Below are positions 34,291-42,433 of a DNA stretch of 64,000 bases, in pieces (positions within the stretch are counted from its first letter, which is position 1; every line of letters starts with the position of its first letter). The position numbers and the translations under genes were made by a program. This DNA is from Brevibacillus_H ginsengisoli (GTDB lineage Bacteria > Bacillota > Bacilli > Brevibacillales > Brevibacillaceae): positions 62,001 to 126,000 of the forward strand of contig NZ_JBNJQR010000003.1 of NCBI RefSeq assembly GCF_050113715.1, given 5' to 3'. Below the pieces are notes generated by a model. It saw nothing but the letters and a program-made list of their open reading frames with translations, made no database searches and was not told where the DNA came from.

Positions 34291-34854
34291 ATGACCAAAC
34301 AAGTACACAGTAGAGAAGTCAGAAGCGCGGCCATTCAACGGCTTCATGATCGAGGCGTGAGAGAGGAAGACATCGCGGAGATTGTCTACATGATGCAATC
34401 CCCTTATCATCCGAATCTTACAATGGAACCTTGCATCGCCAGTGTCAAAGCGGTACTGGAAAAGCGCGAAATCCAGCACGCCATCCTAGTTGGAGTGGAA
34501 CTGGACATCCTTGCCGAAAAAGGAATGCTATCAGAACCATTGCAATCGATTGTAGCCGCTGACGAAGGGCTGTTCGGTTGTGACGAAACCCTCGCGCTTG
34601 GTTCTGTATTTGGATATGGAAGTATCGCCGTCACCACCTTTGGCCATTTGGACAAACAAAAAATCGGGATCATCCGACATCTGGACAACAAGAGCTCCGG
34701 CAAAGTGAATACCTTCCTGGACGATTTGGTGTGCAGTATTGCCGCTAATGCGTCTAGTCGTATGGCGCATCGTCTGCGTGATGAGCAAGAGGAAGCGGAG
34801 ACGGATCGCCTGATTCATTTGACTCAAGTGGAGGATGAGGAGCAGGCTGGGTAG
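34291..34854 (+). CDS. Phosphatidylglycerophosphatase A-like protein (YutG type)
   Basis: A 187-residue soluble all-helical protein of the PgpA fold, as in Bacillus YutG. The stretch IVAADEGLFGCDETLALGSVFGYGSIAVTTFG-like region (about 90-120; key residues the paired Asp/Glu) and the closing LDDLVCSIAANASSRM match the family. ATG 34291 has GGAAGGAG about 11 bases upstream; the frame opens at 34234. The family removes phosphate from phosphatidylglycerophosphate, though the Bacillus proteins are less well tested. The 270 bases to the tRNA hold no gene. Confidence 0.7.
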   Translation: MTKQVHSREVRSAAIQRLHDRGVREEDIAEIVYMMQSPYHPNLTMEPCIASVKAVLEKREIQHAILVGVELDILAEKGMLSEPLQSIVAADEGLFGCDETLALGSVFGYGSIAVTTFGHLDKQKIGIIRHLDNKSSGKVNTFLDDLVCSIAANASSRMAHRLRDEQEEAETDRLIHLTQVEDEEQAG

Positions 34855-35123
34855 GGAAGGACGATGTGCTTGTTGAACAAGCTTGGAGCATAAATGAAGT
34901 GGTTTACAGGAAATGGTAGAGGAGAAGCGGGGGATTGCAGGGAATACCTGGCTATAGAACACTTCGTGTTGGTAAAATGATGTGATCGCTTTCGCTTTTC
35001 TTCGCCATATACTAGTTCAATCAAGTAGTTCTACTAAAAAAATGAATAAAAACTGCATTTCCCTCTTGAAATTATCTCCGAAATGCGATATATTTATTTT
35101 CGTCCCGTTAAAACCTCACTTGA

Positions 35124-35200
35124 GGGCCCTTAGCTCAGTTGGTTAGAGCGGTCGGCTCATAACCGATTGGTCGTAGGTTCGAGTCCTACAGGGCCCACCA
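35124..35200 (+). tRNA. tRNA with CAT anticodon (Met elongator or Ile with lysidine)
   Basis: A complete 77-base cloverleaf: acceptor GGGCCCT/AGGGCCC, D arm GCTC-GAGC, anticodon loop CTCATAA, T arm GTAGG-TTCGAGT-CCTAC, and an encoded CCA. The GGTCG variable region and the acceptor resemble tRNA-Ile2, whose C34 becomes lysidine, but elongator Met cannot be excluded by eye. Confidence 0.93.
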
Positions 35201-35238
35201 TTAATCGTTTAGTTTCAACCCAATTTCATTTCAAATGT

Positions 35239-35314
35239 GATCCGGTAGCTCAGTTGGGAGAGCACCATCTTGACAGGGTGGGGGTCGCTGGTTCGAACCC
35301 AGTCCGGATCACCA
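35239..35314 (+). tRNA. tRNA-Val (GAC anticodon)
   Basis: A complete 76-base cloverleaf: acceptor GATCCGG/CCGGATC, anticodon stem CCATC/GGTGG with loop TTGACAG (anticodon GAC), T arm GCTGG-TTCGAAC-CCAGT (C-G pairing with one G-T pair), and an encoded CCA. Confidence 0.92.
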
Positions 35315-35330
35315 TACATAAGACGTTGGA

Positions 35331-35356
35331 AACTCTTGAGAAATCAAGGGTTTTTT
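35331..35356 (+). terminator. Intrinsic terminator of the tRNA unit
   Basis: AACTCTTGA pairs with TCAAGGGTT and continues into T6. Confidence 0.8.
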
Positions 35357-35542
35357 AATTTTTTAAGTCATTCCATTTTTCTAATATGTCCGATAAAGAA
35401 CTTATTTCATAAGTTCTTGTAGTTGATCTTTCTTAAATTCTAACCTAGACAAACTTTTTCTCCTTTTATCAATAACTTTCCAGTCCAATTATTGTAAACT
35501 ATCTTTATGGCAAAAGGGACTCAATAAGGAGAGTTTATACTT

Positions 35543-38500
35543 ATGAAGGATAAAAAAGGTTTTTACGAGGAACTTCAGTTACATAACACCAACTATCCCG
35601 ATAATCATAAAGCATACCGTATATCACCAAGTGAATACGCAAATGCTTTAACCTATTATATTTCAAATAAAGTCGGAAACACTCTCAAAGAATTAGCCAA
35701 TAATGAGAAGTTTGAAGAAATGATAAATGTGGTTACCAACCTAGAAAGACAACTAGAGAACGATAGTCTAAACGACTTACTCAGACCTTTATCAAGCATT
35801 CAATATCGGTATGACGACGAGTTAATTCCAATTATCTACCCTGAGATGTTTTTTAGTATGCCACATCTTGTAACAAATCAGAATAAGAGCGGACAAAACT
35901 TTTTTAAGATATTGCGAACTGAATTAATAACAGCTGATCGAGTTGACTTCATGGTTAGTTTTATTCGTTGGTCTGGGTTGCAGTTACTTTTGCGCTCAAT
36001 TGATGAATTACATAAACAGGATAAGCAGATCAGAATTCTGACATCGACATACATGAATGTGACAGAGCCTAAAGCATTACGAAGATTGTTTGAATTAGAA
36101 AATGTTCAAGTGAAGCTCTTTAACTCCGGCAATACCTCATTTCACACAAAGGCCTATTTGTTTAATCGAGATTCTAACCTGAACAGTGTCATTATTGGTT
36201 CTTCCAATCTATCTTTCTCAGCCATTCAAAATGGGTATGAATGGAATGTGAAGCTTCCAGATGCTCCTCATATTCCTATTTATAATAAAGCGGCTTTATT
36301 GTTTGACGAACTTTGGAATGATGAGCGTGCATTAGATTTAACCTTGGAAAAAATTAATGATTACGAATCACATTTTGAACAAAAGAAAATCGAGAGAACA
36401 ATAAGCTATGTACCAAGTCCTAGTGGGTATAAGGTAGCCGAGGCCACAATCAACTATGACATGGATATTTCAAATAATATTAAACTTAAACCAAATGCGA
36501 TGCAAAAATCAGCATTAGAAGCCTTAAAGGAGACAAGGGCAGGAGGAAATAAAAAAGGTATAATCATTGCTGCAACTGGAACAGGAAAAACATATCTTTC
36601 TGCATTTGATGTTCATCAAATGAAAGCAGAAAAAGTATTGTTTATTGCTCATAGAGATGAACTACTTGAAAATGCTAAAGAAACATTCATCTCGGTCTTT
36701 GGCTCTGAAGATATGATGGGAAAAGTAACAGGAACCATTAAGGAGTGGGACAAACCCTTCCTATTCTCTACAGTACAGACGTTACATCGTGAAGAATCCT
36801 TGGGTAGGTTTTTACCTACGTATTTTGATTATATTATTGTCGATGAATTTCATCATGCAGAAGCAGATACTTACCGTAAGATACTAGATTATTTTCAACC
36901 TAAGTTTTTGCTTGGAGTAACAGCAACTCCTGAACGTATGGATGGACGGGACGTTTTGGCTCTATGCGACCATAACGTGGTGTATGAAATAAGATTACAT
37001 CAAGCGCTAGATGCAGGTTTACTTGCTCCATTCCATTATTTTGGGCTGGGGGATACGGTAGATTATGATGATATTGCTCAACAAAATGGTACCTTTGTTG
37101 AGGAAGCACTGGTAAAAGCGTTGAAGTCACATGAACGTGTTTCTTATATCATCGAAATGATTGAAAAGTTCGGGAATGACGGAAAGCTAAGAAAGGCTTT
37201 GGGATTCTGTGCTTCTGTTGAACATGCTATTTTTATGGCAGAAGAATTTAATCGTCGTGGGTATCATGCTACTTGTCTGACTGGTGAGGATGATCCTGGA
37301 ATACGCAGACGAACTATCAAACGTTTAGAGGATGAAAACGACCCACTTGAATTTATCTTCACAGTCAATATTTTTAATGAAGGAATTGATATTCCATCGC
37401 TTAACCTTGTGCTTTTTTTGCGTCCGACAGAGTCAGCAACAATTTTTATCCAACAATTGGGTCGCGGGCTTCGTAAATCAGAAGAGAAAGAGTTTGTAAC
37501 AATACTCGATTTTATTGGTAATTATCAGCGATCTTTTATTGTTCCACTTGCATTATCTGGACAAACCAATCACAAGGCATTCGATAGGGACGCTCTTAGG
37601 GTCATTGTGGAAACAGAATTCGCTAGTTTACCGGATGGTTGTTTCGTTGAATTAGAGGAGATTTCACGTCAAAGGATTTTGGACAAGATAAAACAAATTC
37701 GTATGGATGATAACCAGATGTTAGCAAGTTTATATGCTGAGTTCCGACGTGAATTAGGCTATTCTCCTGAAATTGAAGATTTCCTATACTCACCAGCTGC
37801 ACCGAGCCTCCATTTCTTTATCCAAAAGTATGGATCATGGGTCGAAACAAAAAGGAGAATGAAAGACACAAACGATTTTGATGAAGAAGTTTTGAATTCT
37901 AAACTAACATTAGAAATTATTCAGCGCATAGAACAGTCCATCCCAATTAAGTGGCCGTATGAGTTTGCAGTTTTGTCGTTAATAGATCGTTTAAAGAATA
38001 TATCGGTAGGGGATATAATTAACTTTTTAACAGAAAAGTTTGGAATTCCAATGAAATATGAACACCACGAGAGCTATATTATTCGAGCTATGGAGCGTCT
38101 TGCTCAATCCAATAGAAAACAAACTTGGGCTTTTGGAATGTTCGAAAATAATACTTTCATAGTTAATGATGATATAAAAGGTACTTGGAATGATTTGAAG
38201 TTTCATAATTATTTTCAATCAAGAATTGAATATGGACTAGTGGAATTCAGGCGGACCTACAATCCTACTTCATTTTTCAAGGGAAAACCAAAAGTACAAC
38301 TCTATCAAAATTACACTAGAAATGAATTAATATATCTCTTTCAATCTGAAGCCAAGGAAGGTTCTTGGAGAGAAGGAATTAGCAGGGTAAAGAATCACTA
38401 TCTTTATTTTGTAACATTGAAAAAGGATGAGGAAAAAACTGCTGAACACCTAAACTACCACGATTACTTTATTGATAAGAATCATTTCCATTGGCAAAGT

Positions 38501-38737
38501 GCGAATCAAACGTCTCATGTTTCCGAAAGAGGGCAAGACTACATACATCATAAAGACAGAGATATCCACATTCATTTATTTGTACGAAAATTTGACCAGA
38601 TGCATGGAAAGACACTTCCTTTTACTTACGTTGGAGAGTTAGACTATTTAAGTAGCGTGGGAGATAAGCCAATGAGTATTACTTGGAAGTTACATCACAC
38701 GTTACCCGATGATATTTATCTTGATTTTGTGCGATAG
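35543..38737 (+). CDS. PLD-like nuclease / SF2 helicase / DUF3427 protein
   Basis: A 1064-residue multidomain protein. Residues about 90-270 form a PLD (HKD)-like nuclease: FHTKAYLFN near 198 and IIGSSNLSFSAI near 219, then WNVKL. Residues about 325-690 are an SF2 helicase: Walker A AATGTGKT (near 345), DEFHHAE (near 433), GVTATPERMDGRD and QQLGRGLRKSEEKEF. The remaining 370 residues match the DUF3427 type. The order is that of COG3886-COG1061 fusions found in defence islands. The gene is clearly AT-richer than its neighbours and lies just after two tRNA genes, which suggests horizontal gain. AAGGAGAG precedes the ATG. A Nudix gene follows after 15 bases, probably in one operon. The antiviral role is an inference. 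Confidence 0.85.
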   Translation: MKDKKGFYEELQLHNTNYPDNHKAYRISPSEYANALTYYISNKVGNTLKELANNEKFEEMINVVTNLERQLENDSLNDLLRPLSSIQYRYDDELIPIIYPEMFFSMPHLVTNQNKSGQNFFKILRTELITADRVDFMVSFIRWSGLQLLLRSIDELHKQDKQIRILTSTYMNVTEPKALRRLFELENVQVKLFNSGNTSFHTKAYLFNRDSNLNSVIIGSSNLSFSAIQNGYEWNVKLPDAPHIPIYNKAALLFDELWNDERALDLTLEKINDYESHFEQKKIERTISYVPSPSGYKVAEATINYDMDISNNIKLKPNAMQKSALEALKETRAGGNKKGIIIAATGTGKTYLSAFDVHQMKAEKVLFIAHRDELLENAKETFISVFGSEDMMGKVTGTIKEWDKPFLFSTVQTLHREESLGRFLPTYFDYIIVDEFHHAEADTYRKILDYFQPKFLLGVTATPERMDGRDVLALCDHNVVYEIRLHQALDAGLLAPFHYFGLGDTVDYDDIAQQNGTFVEEALVKALKSHERVSYIIEMIEKFGNDGKLRKALGFCASVEHAIFMAEEFNRRGYHATCLTGEDDPGIRRRTIKRLEDENDPLEFIFTVNIFNEGIDIPSLNLVLFLRPTESATIFIQQLGRGLRKSEEKEFVTILDFIGNYQRSFIVPLALSGQTNHKAFDRDALRVIVETEFASLPDGCFVELEEISRQRILDKIKQIRMDDNQMLASLYAEFRRELGYSPEIEDFLYSPAAPSLHFFIQKYGSWVETKRRMKDTNDFDEEVLNSKLTLEIIQRIEQSIPIKWPYEFAVLSLIDRLKNISVGDIINFLTEKFGIPMKYEHHESYIIRAMERLAQSNRKQTWAFGMFENNTFIVNDDIKGTWNDLKFHNYFQSRIEYGLVEFRRTYNPTSFFKGKPKVQLYQNYTRNELIYLFQSEAKEGSWREGISRVKNHYLYFVTLKKDEEKTAEHLNYHDYFIDKNHFHWQSANQTSHVSERGQDYIHHKDRDIHIHLFVRKFDQMHGKTLPFTYVGELDYLSSVGDKPMSITWKLHHTLPDDIYLDFVR

Positions 38738-38752
38738 ATAAGGAGGATAAAA

Positions 38753-39160
38753 ATGAAGCAAGTAGATGTAGTTGGTGCCGTTATAGTAAATGAAGAACAT
38801 AAAATCTTAGCTGCTCTACGTTCTAAGCAGATGTCCCTACCAGGGATGTGGGAATTCCCAGGTGGAAAAATTGAGAAAGGTGAGATGCCACAGGATTCGC
38901 TTATCCGTGAGATAAGAGAAGAACTTGAATGTGATATAGAAGTTGGAGAGCTCGTTAGTGACTCTGTTTATGAATATCCAACTGTGAAAGTACGTCTTAT
39001 TACATACTTTGCAAAGGTCGTGGGTGGTGTTCCACAAGCAAGTGAACATGAAGAATTAAGATGGATAACACGTGATGAGTTGAACTCCTTACAATGGGCA
39101 CCAGCTGATTTGCCAACAATTGATGAATTACGGAGAGAGAAAATAGTTACTTTTCGCTAA
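38753..39160 (+). CDS. Nudix hydrolase (MutT/CTP-pyrophosphohydrolase-like)
   Basis: A 135-residue Nudix enzyme. The Nudix box is GGKIEKGEMPQDSLIREIREELECDI (residues about 38-63; key Gly38, Glu58-61 set), preceded by MWEFPGGK typical of MutT-like sanitising enzymes. It would hydrolyse a nucleoside triphosphate, such as an oxidised or methylated dNTP, to the monophosphate. TAAGGAGG precedes the ATG, and the gap to the helicase gene is 15 bases. It shares that gene's AT-rich composition, so the two probably moved together. Confidence 0.88.
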   Translation: MKQVDVVGAVIVNEEHKILAALRSKQMSLPGMWEFPGGKIEKGEMPQDSLIREIREELECDIEVGELVSDSVYEYPTVKVRLITYFAKVVGGVPQASEHEELRWITRDELNSLQWAPADLPTIDELRREKIVTFR

Positions 39161-39275
39161 ATCTCTTAATCTAATCGTGTCATAATTCTATCTACAACGC
39201 GCGTATTTGAATAAATTACTAATTTAGTTCCAGAGCATTCAGGGATTTTCTTCGTTACTTAATTATCACGAAAGA

Positions 39276-39333
39276 AAGAGCAGAAATCATCTGCTCTTCA
39301 GGCTGTCGAGAAGGTCGGCAGCCATTTTTATTT
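39276..39333 (+). terminator. Double hairpin terminator after the Nudix gene
   Basis: AAGAGCAGA/TCTGCTCTT (39276-39298) is followed by GGCTGTCGA/TCGGCAGCC (39301-39322) and a T5 run. It separates the helicase/Nudix cassette from the eut locus. The remaining bases to 39480 are AT-rich with no gene. Confidence 0.75.
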
Positions 39334-39494
39334 CACTATATTTTAATGCGACACCGTGTAAATACGTTATAATAATCTTGTATTTACATTAACTGGTAGG
39401 CGATTATTGTGCTTTCCTCAAAGCTTTTCTAGGACACTCCTTTTTTAAAAATAACACTACACTCCAACCAAACCCACCCACCCCAAAAACCCAA

Positions 39495-39523
39495 TTGACA
39501 GAACCACCCAACGAGAGTATCCT
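39495..39523 (+). promoter_or_regulatory. Promoter of eutG
   Basis: TTGACA (39495-39500), a 17-base spacer and TATCCT (39518-39523). Transcription would start just at the first ANTAR hairpin. Confidence 0.65.
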
Positions 39524-39530
39524 TTAGTCA

Positions 39531-39606
39531 GCACAATGTTGTGCCTACAAGACAAGCAATGAGGCTTCATAGGAATTTATTTCCTATGGAGCTTTTTTTA
39601 TTTTTT
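39531..39606 (+). promoter_or_regulatory. ANTAR-type two-hairpin antiterminator before eutG
   Basis: Hairpin P1 is GCAC-AATGTT-GTGC (39531-39544). P2 is AAGC-AATGAG-GCTT (39554-39567). Both hexaloops have A at position 1 and G at position 4, the known EutV recognition pattern. The 3' arm of P2 is shared with a terminator stem (39562-39594, GGCTTCATAGGAA with TTCCTATGGAGCTT) followed by a T7 run. EutV binding would stabilise P2 and block termination. Confidence 0.85.
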
Positions 39607-39641
39607 CAAACAATCTTTTAGGAGAAAAGGAGCGAAACCGA

Positions 39642-40778
39642 ATGGCAAAAATCAGTTTTAAAACGGATATTTATCTGGGAACTGGTTCTCTGGAGCGGTT
39701 ATCCGAATTGAATGGTCAGAACATCTTTGTGGTGACAGACCCCTTTATGGTGAAGTCTGGAATGATTGATCGTATTACTGACAAGATTGCTGAGAAAAAT
39801 CAATTTGAAGTATTCGACGATATTGTGCCGGATCCACCTATTGAGACTATTGTCGGCGGGGTTAGCAAGCTGATGGCTTTTCGCGCGGATGTGATTATCG
39901 CGCTGGGTGGTGGATCAGCGATTGATGCGGCGAAAGCGATCAAAGATTTTGCGAGGAAGATTTCCGGACTGAATTCGGTTCGATTCATTGCTATTCCGAC
40001 AACGAGTGGAACAGGGTCAGAAGTGACTTCATTCTCTGTCATTACGGATCAGGCCAAAAAAACCAAGTATCCGCTGGTGTCAGACGAATTTCTTCCGGAA
40101 GAAGCGATACTGGATCCTGAGCTTGTAAAAAGCGTTCCAGACTTTATTACCGCAGACACCGGTATGGACGTGTTGACCCATGCGATTGAAGCTTATGTGT
40201 CGACGGATGCGAACGATATCGCGGACGCGTTAGCGGAAAAAGCGGTGCAATTCGTATTTGAATTCCTGCCTCGTGCCTATCAGAATGGTAATGATATGGA
40301 AGCACGTGAAAAAATGCACAATGCGTCCTGCATGGCGGGAATGGCGTTTAACCTGACCTCTCTCGGTCTGAATCACGGGATTGCCCACGTGGCTGGAGCC
40401 AAGTTGCATATTCCGCACGGTAGAATGAATGCGCTTTTATTGCCGTATGTGATTGAATACAATGCTGAGCTGAAAGGATTTGCGGACGGAGTTTCTTCCG
40501 CAGCGGCAATCAAATATGCCAAGTTGGCCAAGATGCTCGGCTTGTCGGCATCCAATCCACGTGTAGGGGTAAGAAGTTTGATCAATGCGATTACCTCCAT
40601 GCAAAAGCGGTTGAATATGCCTACAACGTTCAGAGCATGCAAACTGGATTATGCTCAGGTGGAGGAAGCGAAGATGAGCATCGCTGAAGGAGCACTGCTT
40701 GATGGCTGTACCAAAACCAATCCGCGTACCCCAACGAAAGAAGATGTCATTGGAATTTTGAACAAATTGAGTCAATAA
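39642..40778 (+). CDS. eutG: Iron-dependent alcohol dehydrogenase EutG
   Basis: A 378-residue class III (Fe) alcohol dehydrogenase. The NAD-binding core shows DVIIALGGGSAIDAAKA, and the metal-site signature is GLNHGIAHVAGAKLHIPHGRMN (key His residues in the 243-267 region). It would reduce acetaldehyde to ethanol, recycling NAD+ for the aldehyde dehydrogenase EutE. AAAAGGAG precedes the ATG. It has its own promoter and ANTAR leader and is separated from eutS by another leader. A PduQ-like role is equally consistent with the family. Confidence 0.88.
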   Translation: MAKISFKTDIYLGTGSLERLSELNGQNIFVVTDPFMVKSGMIDRITDKIAEKNQFEVFDDIVPDPPIETIVGGVSKLMAFRADVIIALGGGSAIDAAKAIKDFARKISGLNSVRFIAIPTTSGTGSEVTSFSVITDQAKKTKYPLVSDEFLPEEAILDPELVKSVPDFITADTGMDVLTHAIEAYVSTDANDIADALAEKAVQFVFEFLPRAYQNGNDMEAREKMHNASCMAGMAFNLTSLGLNHGIAHVAGAKLHIPHGRMNALLLPYVIEYNAELKGFADGVSSAAAIKYAKLAKMLGLSASNPRVGVRSLINAITSMQKRLNMPTTFRACKLDYAQVEEAKMSIAEGALLDGCTKTNPRTPTKEDVIGILNKLSQ

Positions 40779-40822
40779 TGTATGAATCTCGTGAATTAGT
40801 GAAATAGACCTAGTCAAAGTTG

Positions 40823-40851
40823 TTGACGGTCAAATAGAGTTGGATTATAGT
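40823..40851 (+). promoter_or_regulatory. Promoter of the eutSPVW operon
   Basis: TTGACG (40823-40828), a 17-base spacer and TATAGT (40846-40851), with the ANTAR hairpins starting immediately downstream. Confidence 0.75.
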
Positions 40852-40856
40852 GATGA

Positions 40857-40946
40857 TGACACAAAGACGTGTTACCAATAACGCTTGAAGCAATGGGGCT
40901 TCTCTCTAAGATGATCTTATATCATTTGAGATGAAGCCTTTTCTTT
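40857..40946 (+). promoter_or_regulatory. ANTAR-type two-hairpin antiterminator before eutS
   Basis: P1 is TGACAC-AAAGAC-GTGTTA (40857-40874). P2 is GAAGC-AATGGG-GCTTC (40887-40902). Both loops follow AxxGxx. The P2 3' arm begins the terminator stem (about 40897-40937, GGCTTC...GAAGCC) that ends in TTTTCTTTT. The regulator that would bind it is encoded downstream in the same operon (EutV). Confidence 0.88.
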
Positions 40947-41000
40947 TCCAAAAAAAAGAATGAAACCGTTTTTGTATGTCACACATGTAAGGAAGATTTT

Positions 41001-41354
41001 ATGAGCACTGAAACTGATAAACCAAGGGTAATTCAGGAGTTTGTCCCAGGGAAACAGGTTACTCTGGCTCATCTAATTGCGAATCCAAACCAGGACATCT
41101 GGAAGAAACTCGGACTAGCGAATGAGAAAATTGAGGCCATCGGGATCCTGACCATCACACCAAGTGAGGCTACGATCATCGCGGCAGACATCGCGACGAA
41201 GGCAGCTGGCGTGAGCATCGGGTTTGTCGATCGGTTTAGCGGTTCACTCGTCATCACGGGGGACGTCGGATCGGTTGAATCTGCCTTAACCTCAGTTCTG
41301 GATGGGTTGAGCACCATTCTTCACTTCTCTACATCACCGATTACGAGAACGTAG
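41001..41354 (+). CDS. eutS: Microcompartment shell protein EutS
   Basis: A 117-residue permuted BMC-domain protein that forms bent hexamers in the ethanolamine microcompartment shell. RVIQEFVPGKQVTLAHLIANP and SIGFVDRFSGSLVITGDV are nearly diagnostic for EutS. The ATG follows AAGGAAG. It is first in an operon with eutP, eutV and eutW, controlled by the ANTAR leader. Confidence 0.95.
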   Translation: MSTETDKPRVIQEFVPGKQVTLAHLIANPNQDIWKKLGLANEKIEAIGILTITPSEATIIAADIATKAAGVSIGFVDRFSGSLVITGDVGSVESALTSVLDGLSTILHFSTSPITRT

Positions 41355-41370
41355 GGAAGAGGGCGAACAG

Positions 41371-41802
41371 ATGAAAAAAATAATTTTCATGGGTCAGTCG
41401 GGAAGCGGAAAAACCTCCCTCTGCCAAAAACTGCACGAACAAGCTGTTGTCTATAAAAAAACACAAGCTATTGAGACATTTCAACACGCGATTGACACTC
41501 CGGGCGAGTACATGGAAAACAGATTCTATTATAAGGCACTGATCGTAACCAGCGTTGATGCGGATGTGATCGGACTCGTACAGGATTGCACGGCTACGGA
41601 AAATTACTTTCCTCCTTCTTTTGCCAGCGTATTTGCCAAGCCGGTGATTGGTATTGTGAGCAAGGTAGATCTTGCGACCGATGCACAGGTTGCTACAGCA
41701 AAGGAGCGGCTAAGAGAAGCGGGTGCTTCTAGTATTTTTGAAGTTTCCGCGGTAGATGGAACTGGTATTGAGGAAATCAAAGCATATTTGGAAACGCTTT
41801 AG
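41371..41802 (+). CDS. eutP: EutP, P-loop NTPase (acetate kinase-type activity reported for family)
   Basis: A 143-residue Ras-like P-loop protein. Walker A is GQSGSGKTSL (residues 7-16), IDTPGEYMENR replaces the DxxG switch, and VSKVDLATD is the NKxD-like base motif (SKVD). In Salmonella EutP and EutQ were reported to have acetate kinase activity. It starts 16 bases after eutS. Confidence 0.93.
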   Translation: MKKIIFMGQSGSGKTSLCQKLHEQAVVYKKTQAIETFQHAIDTPGEYMENRFYYKALIVTSVDADVIGLVQDCTATENYFPPSFASVFAKPVIGIVSKVDLATDAQVATAKERLREAGASSIFEVSAVDGTGIEEIKAYLETL

Positions 41803-41860
41803 CTGGAAACTTTCTAGGTGTGAAGTCATTTCCATTACATACAACGAGGTGTATAACGGA

Positions 41861-42433
41861 ATGAGTGGAACTATTGTCATTGTGGATGATGAACCAATTA
41901 TTAGAATGGACGTCAGAGATATCTTGGAAGAAGCCAACTACACGGTTGTAGGGGAAGCTTCCGATGGATTTGAAGCCATTGAAGTATGCAAGCAACACGA
42001 ACCCGATCTGGTTATCATGGATATTCAGATGCCCGTCTTGGATGGGTTGAAAGCAAGCAAGCGCATTTTATCTCAAAAGCTTGCCAAAGGGGTTGTGCTG
42101 TTGACGGCATATTGCGATACAGAATGTGTGGAAAAGGCAAAACAAGCGGGTGCTCTCGGGTATCTGGTGAAACCGCTGGATGAAAAGTCGCTGATTCCAA
42201 TGGTAGAGGTTAGTATCGCGCGTGGTAAAGACATTCAACGATTGGGCAAAGAATTGGACAAGGTTTCACAAAAGCTGGATGAACGAAAAGTGATTGAAAA
42301 GGCAAAAGGATTGTTAATGAACGATTCCGGGTTAACAGAAGAGGAAGCTTACCAAATGATGCGTAAGCTGAGTATGGATCGAAGATGTCCTATCATTGAA
42401 ATTGCCCAGACAATTGTGGAGACCTATGAATAG
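41861..42433 (+). CDS. eutV: Response regulator EutV with ANTAR RNA-binding domain
   Basis: A 190-residue antitermination regulator. The N-terminal receiver has the acidic pair (VDDEP, residues 9-10), phosphoacceptor Asp54 in VIMDIQMP and Lys in LVKPLDE. The C-terminal ANTAR domain (about 130-190) reads KAKGLLMNDSGLTEEEAYQMM. Phosphorylated EutV binds paired AxxGxx hairpins, and three such sites are present in this locus. ATG 41861 has GAGGTG 9 bases upstream; an open frame to 41756 overlaps eutP and is not needed. Confidence 0.95.
   Translation: MSGTIVIVDDEPIIRMDVRDILEEANYTVVGEASDGFEAIEVCKQHEPDLVIMDIQMPVLDGLKASKRILSQKLAKGVVLLTAYCDTECVEKAKQAGALGYLVKPLDEKSLIPMVEVSIARGKDIQRLGKELDKVSQKLDERKVIEKAKGLLMNDSGLTEEEAYQMMRKLSMDRRCPIIEIAQTIVETYE

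Noticed and set aside
35315..39480. Integrative element inserted into tRNA-Val with an att repeat
   Set aside because: No copy of the tRNA 3' end is found after the Nudix gene and no integrase is present, so tRNA-directed integration cannot be claimed.
39161..39530. Cobalamin riboswitch or EutX-like RNA before eutG
   Set aside because: None of the B12 aptamer core blocks is present; only a double terminator, AT-rich spacer and promoter are seen.
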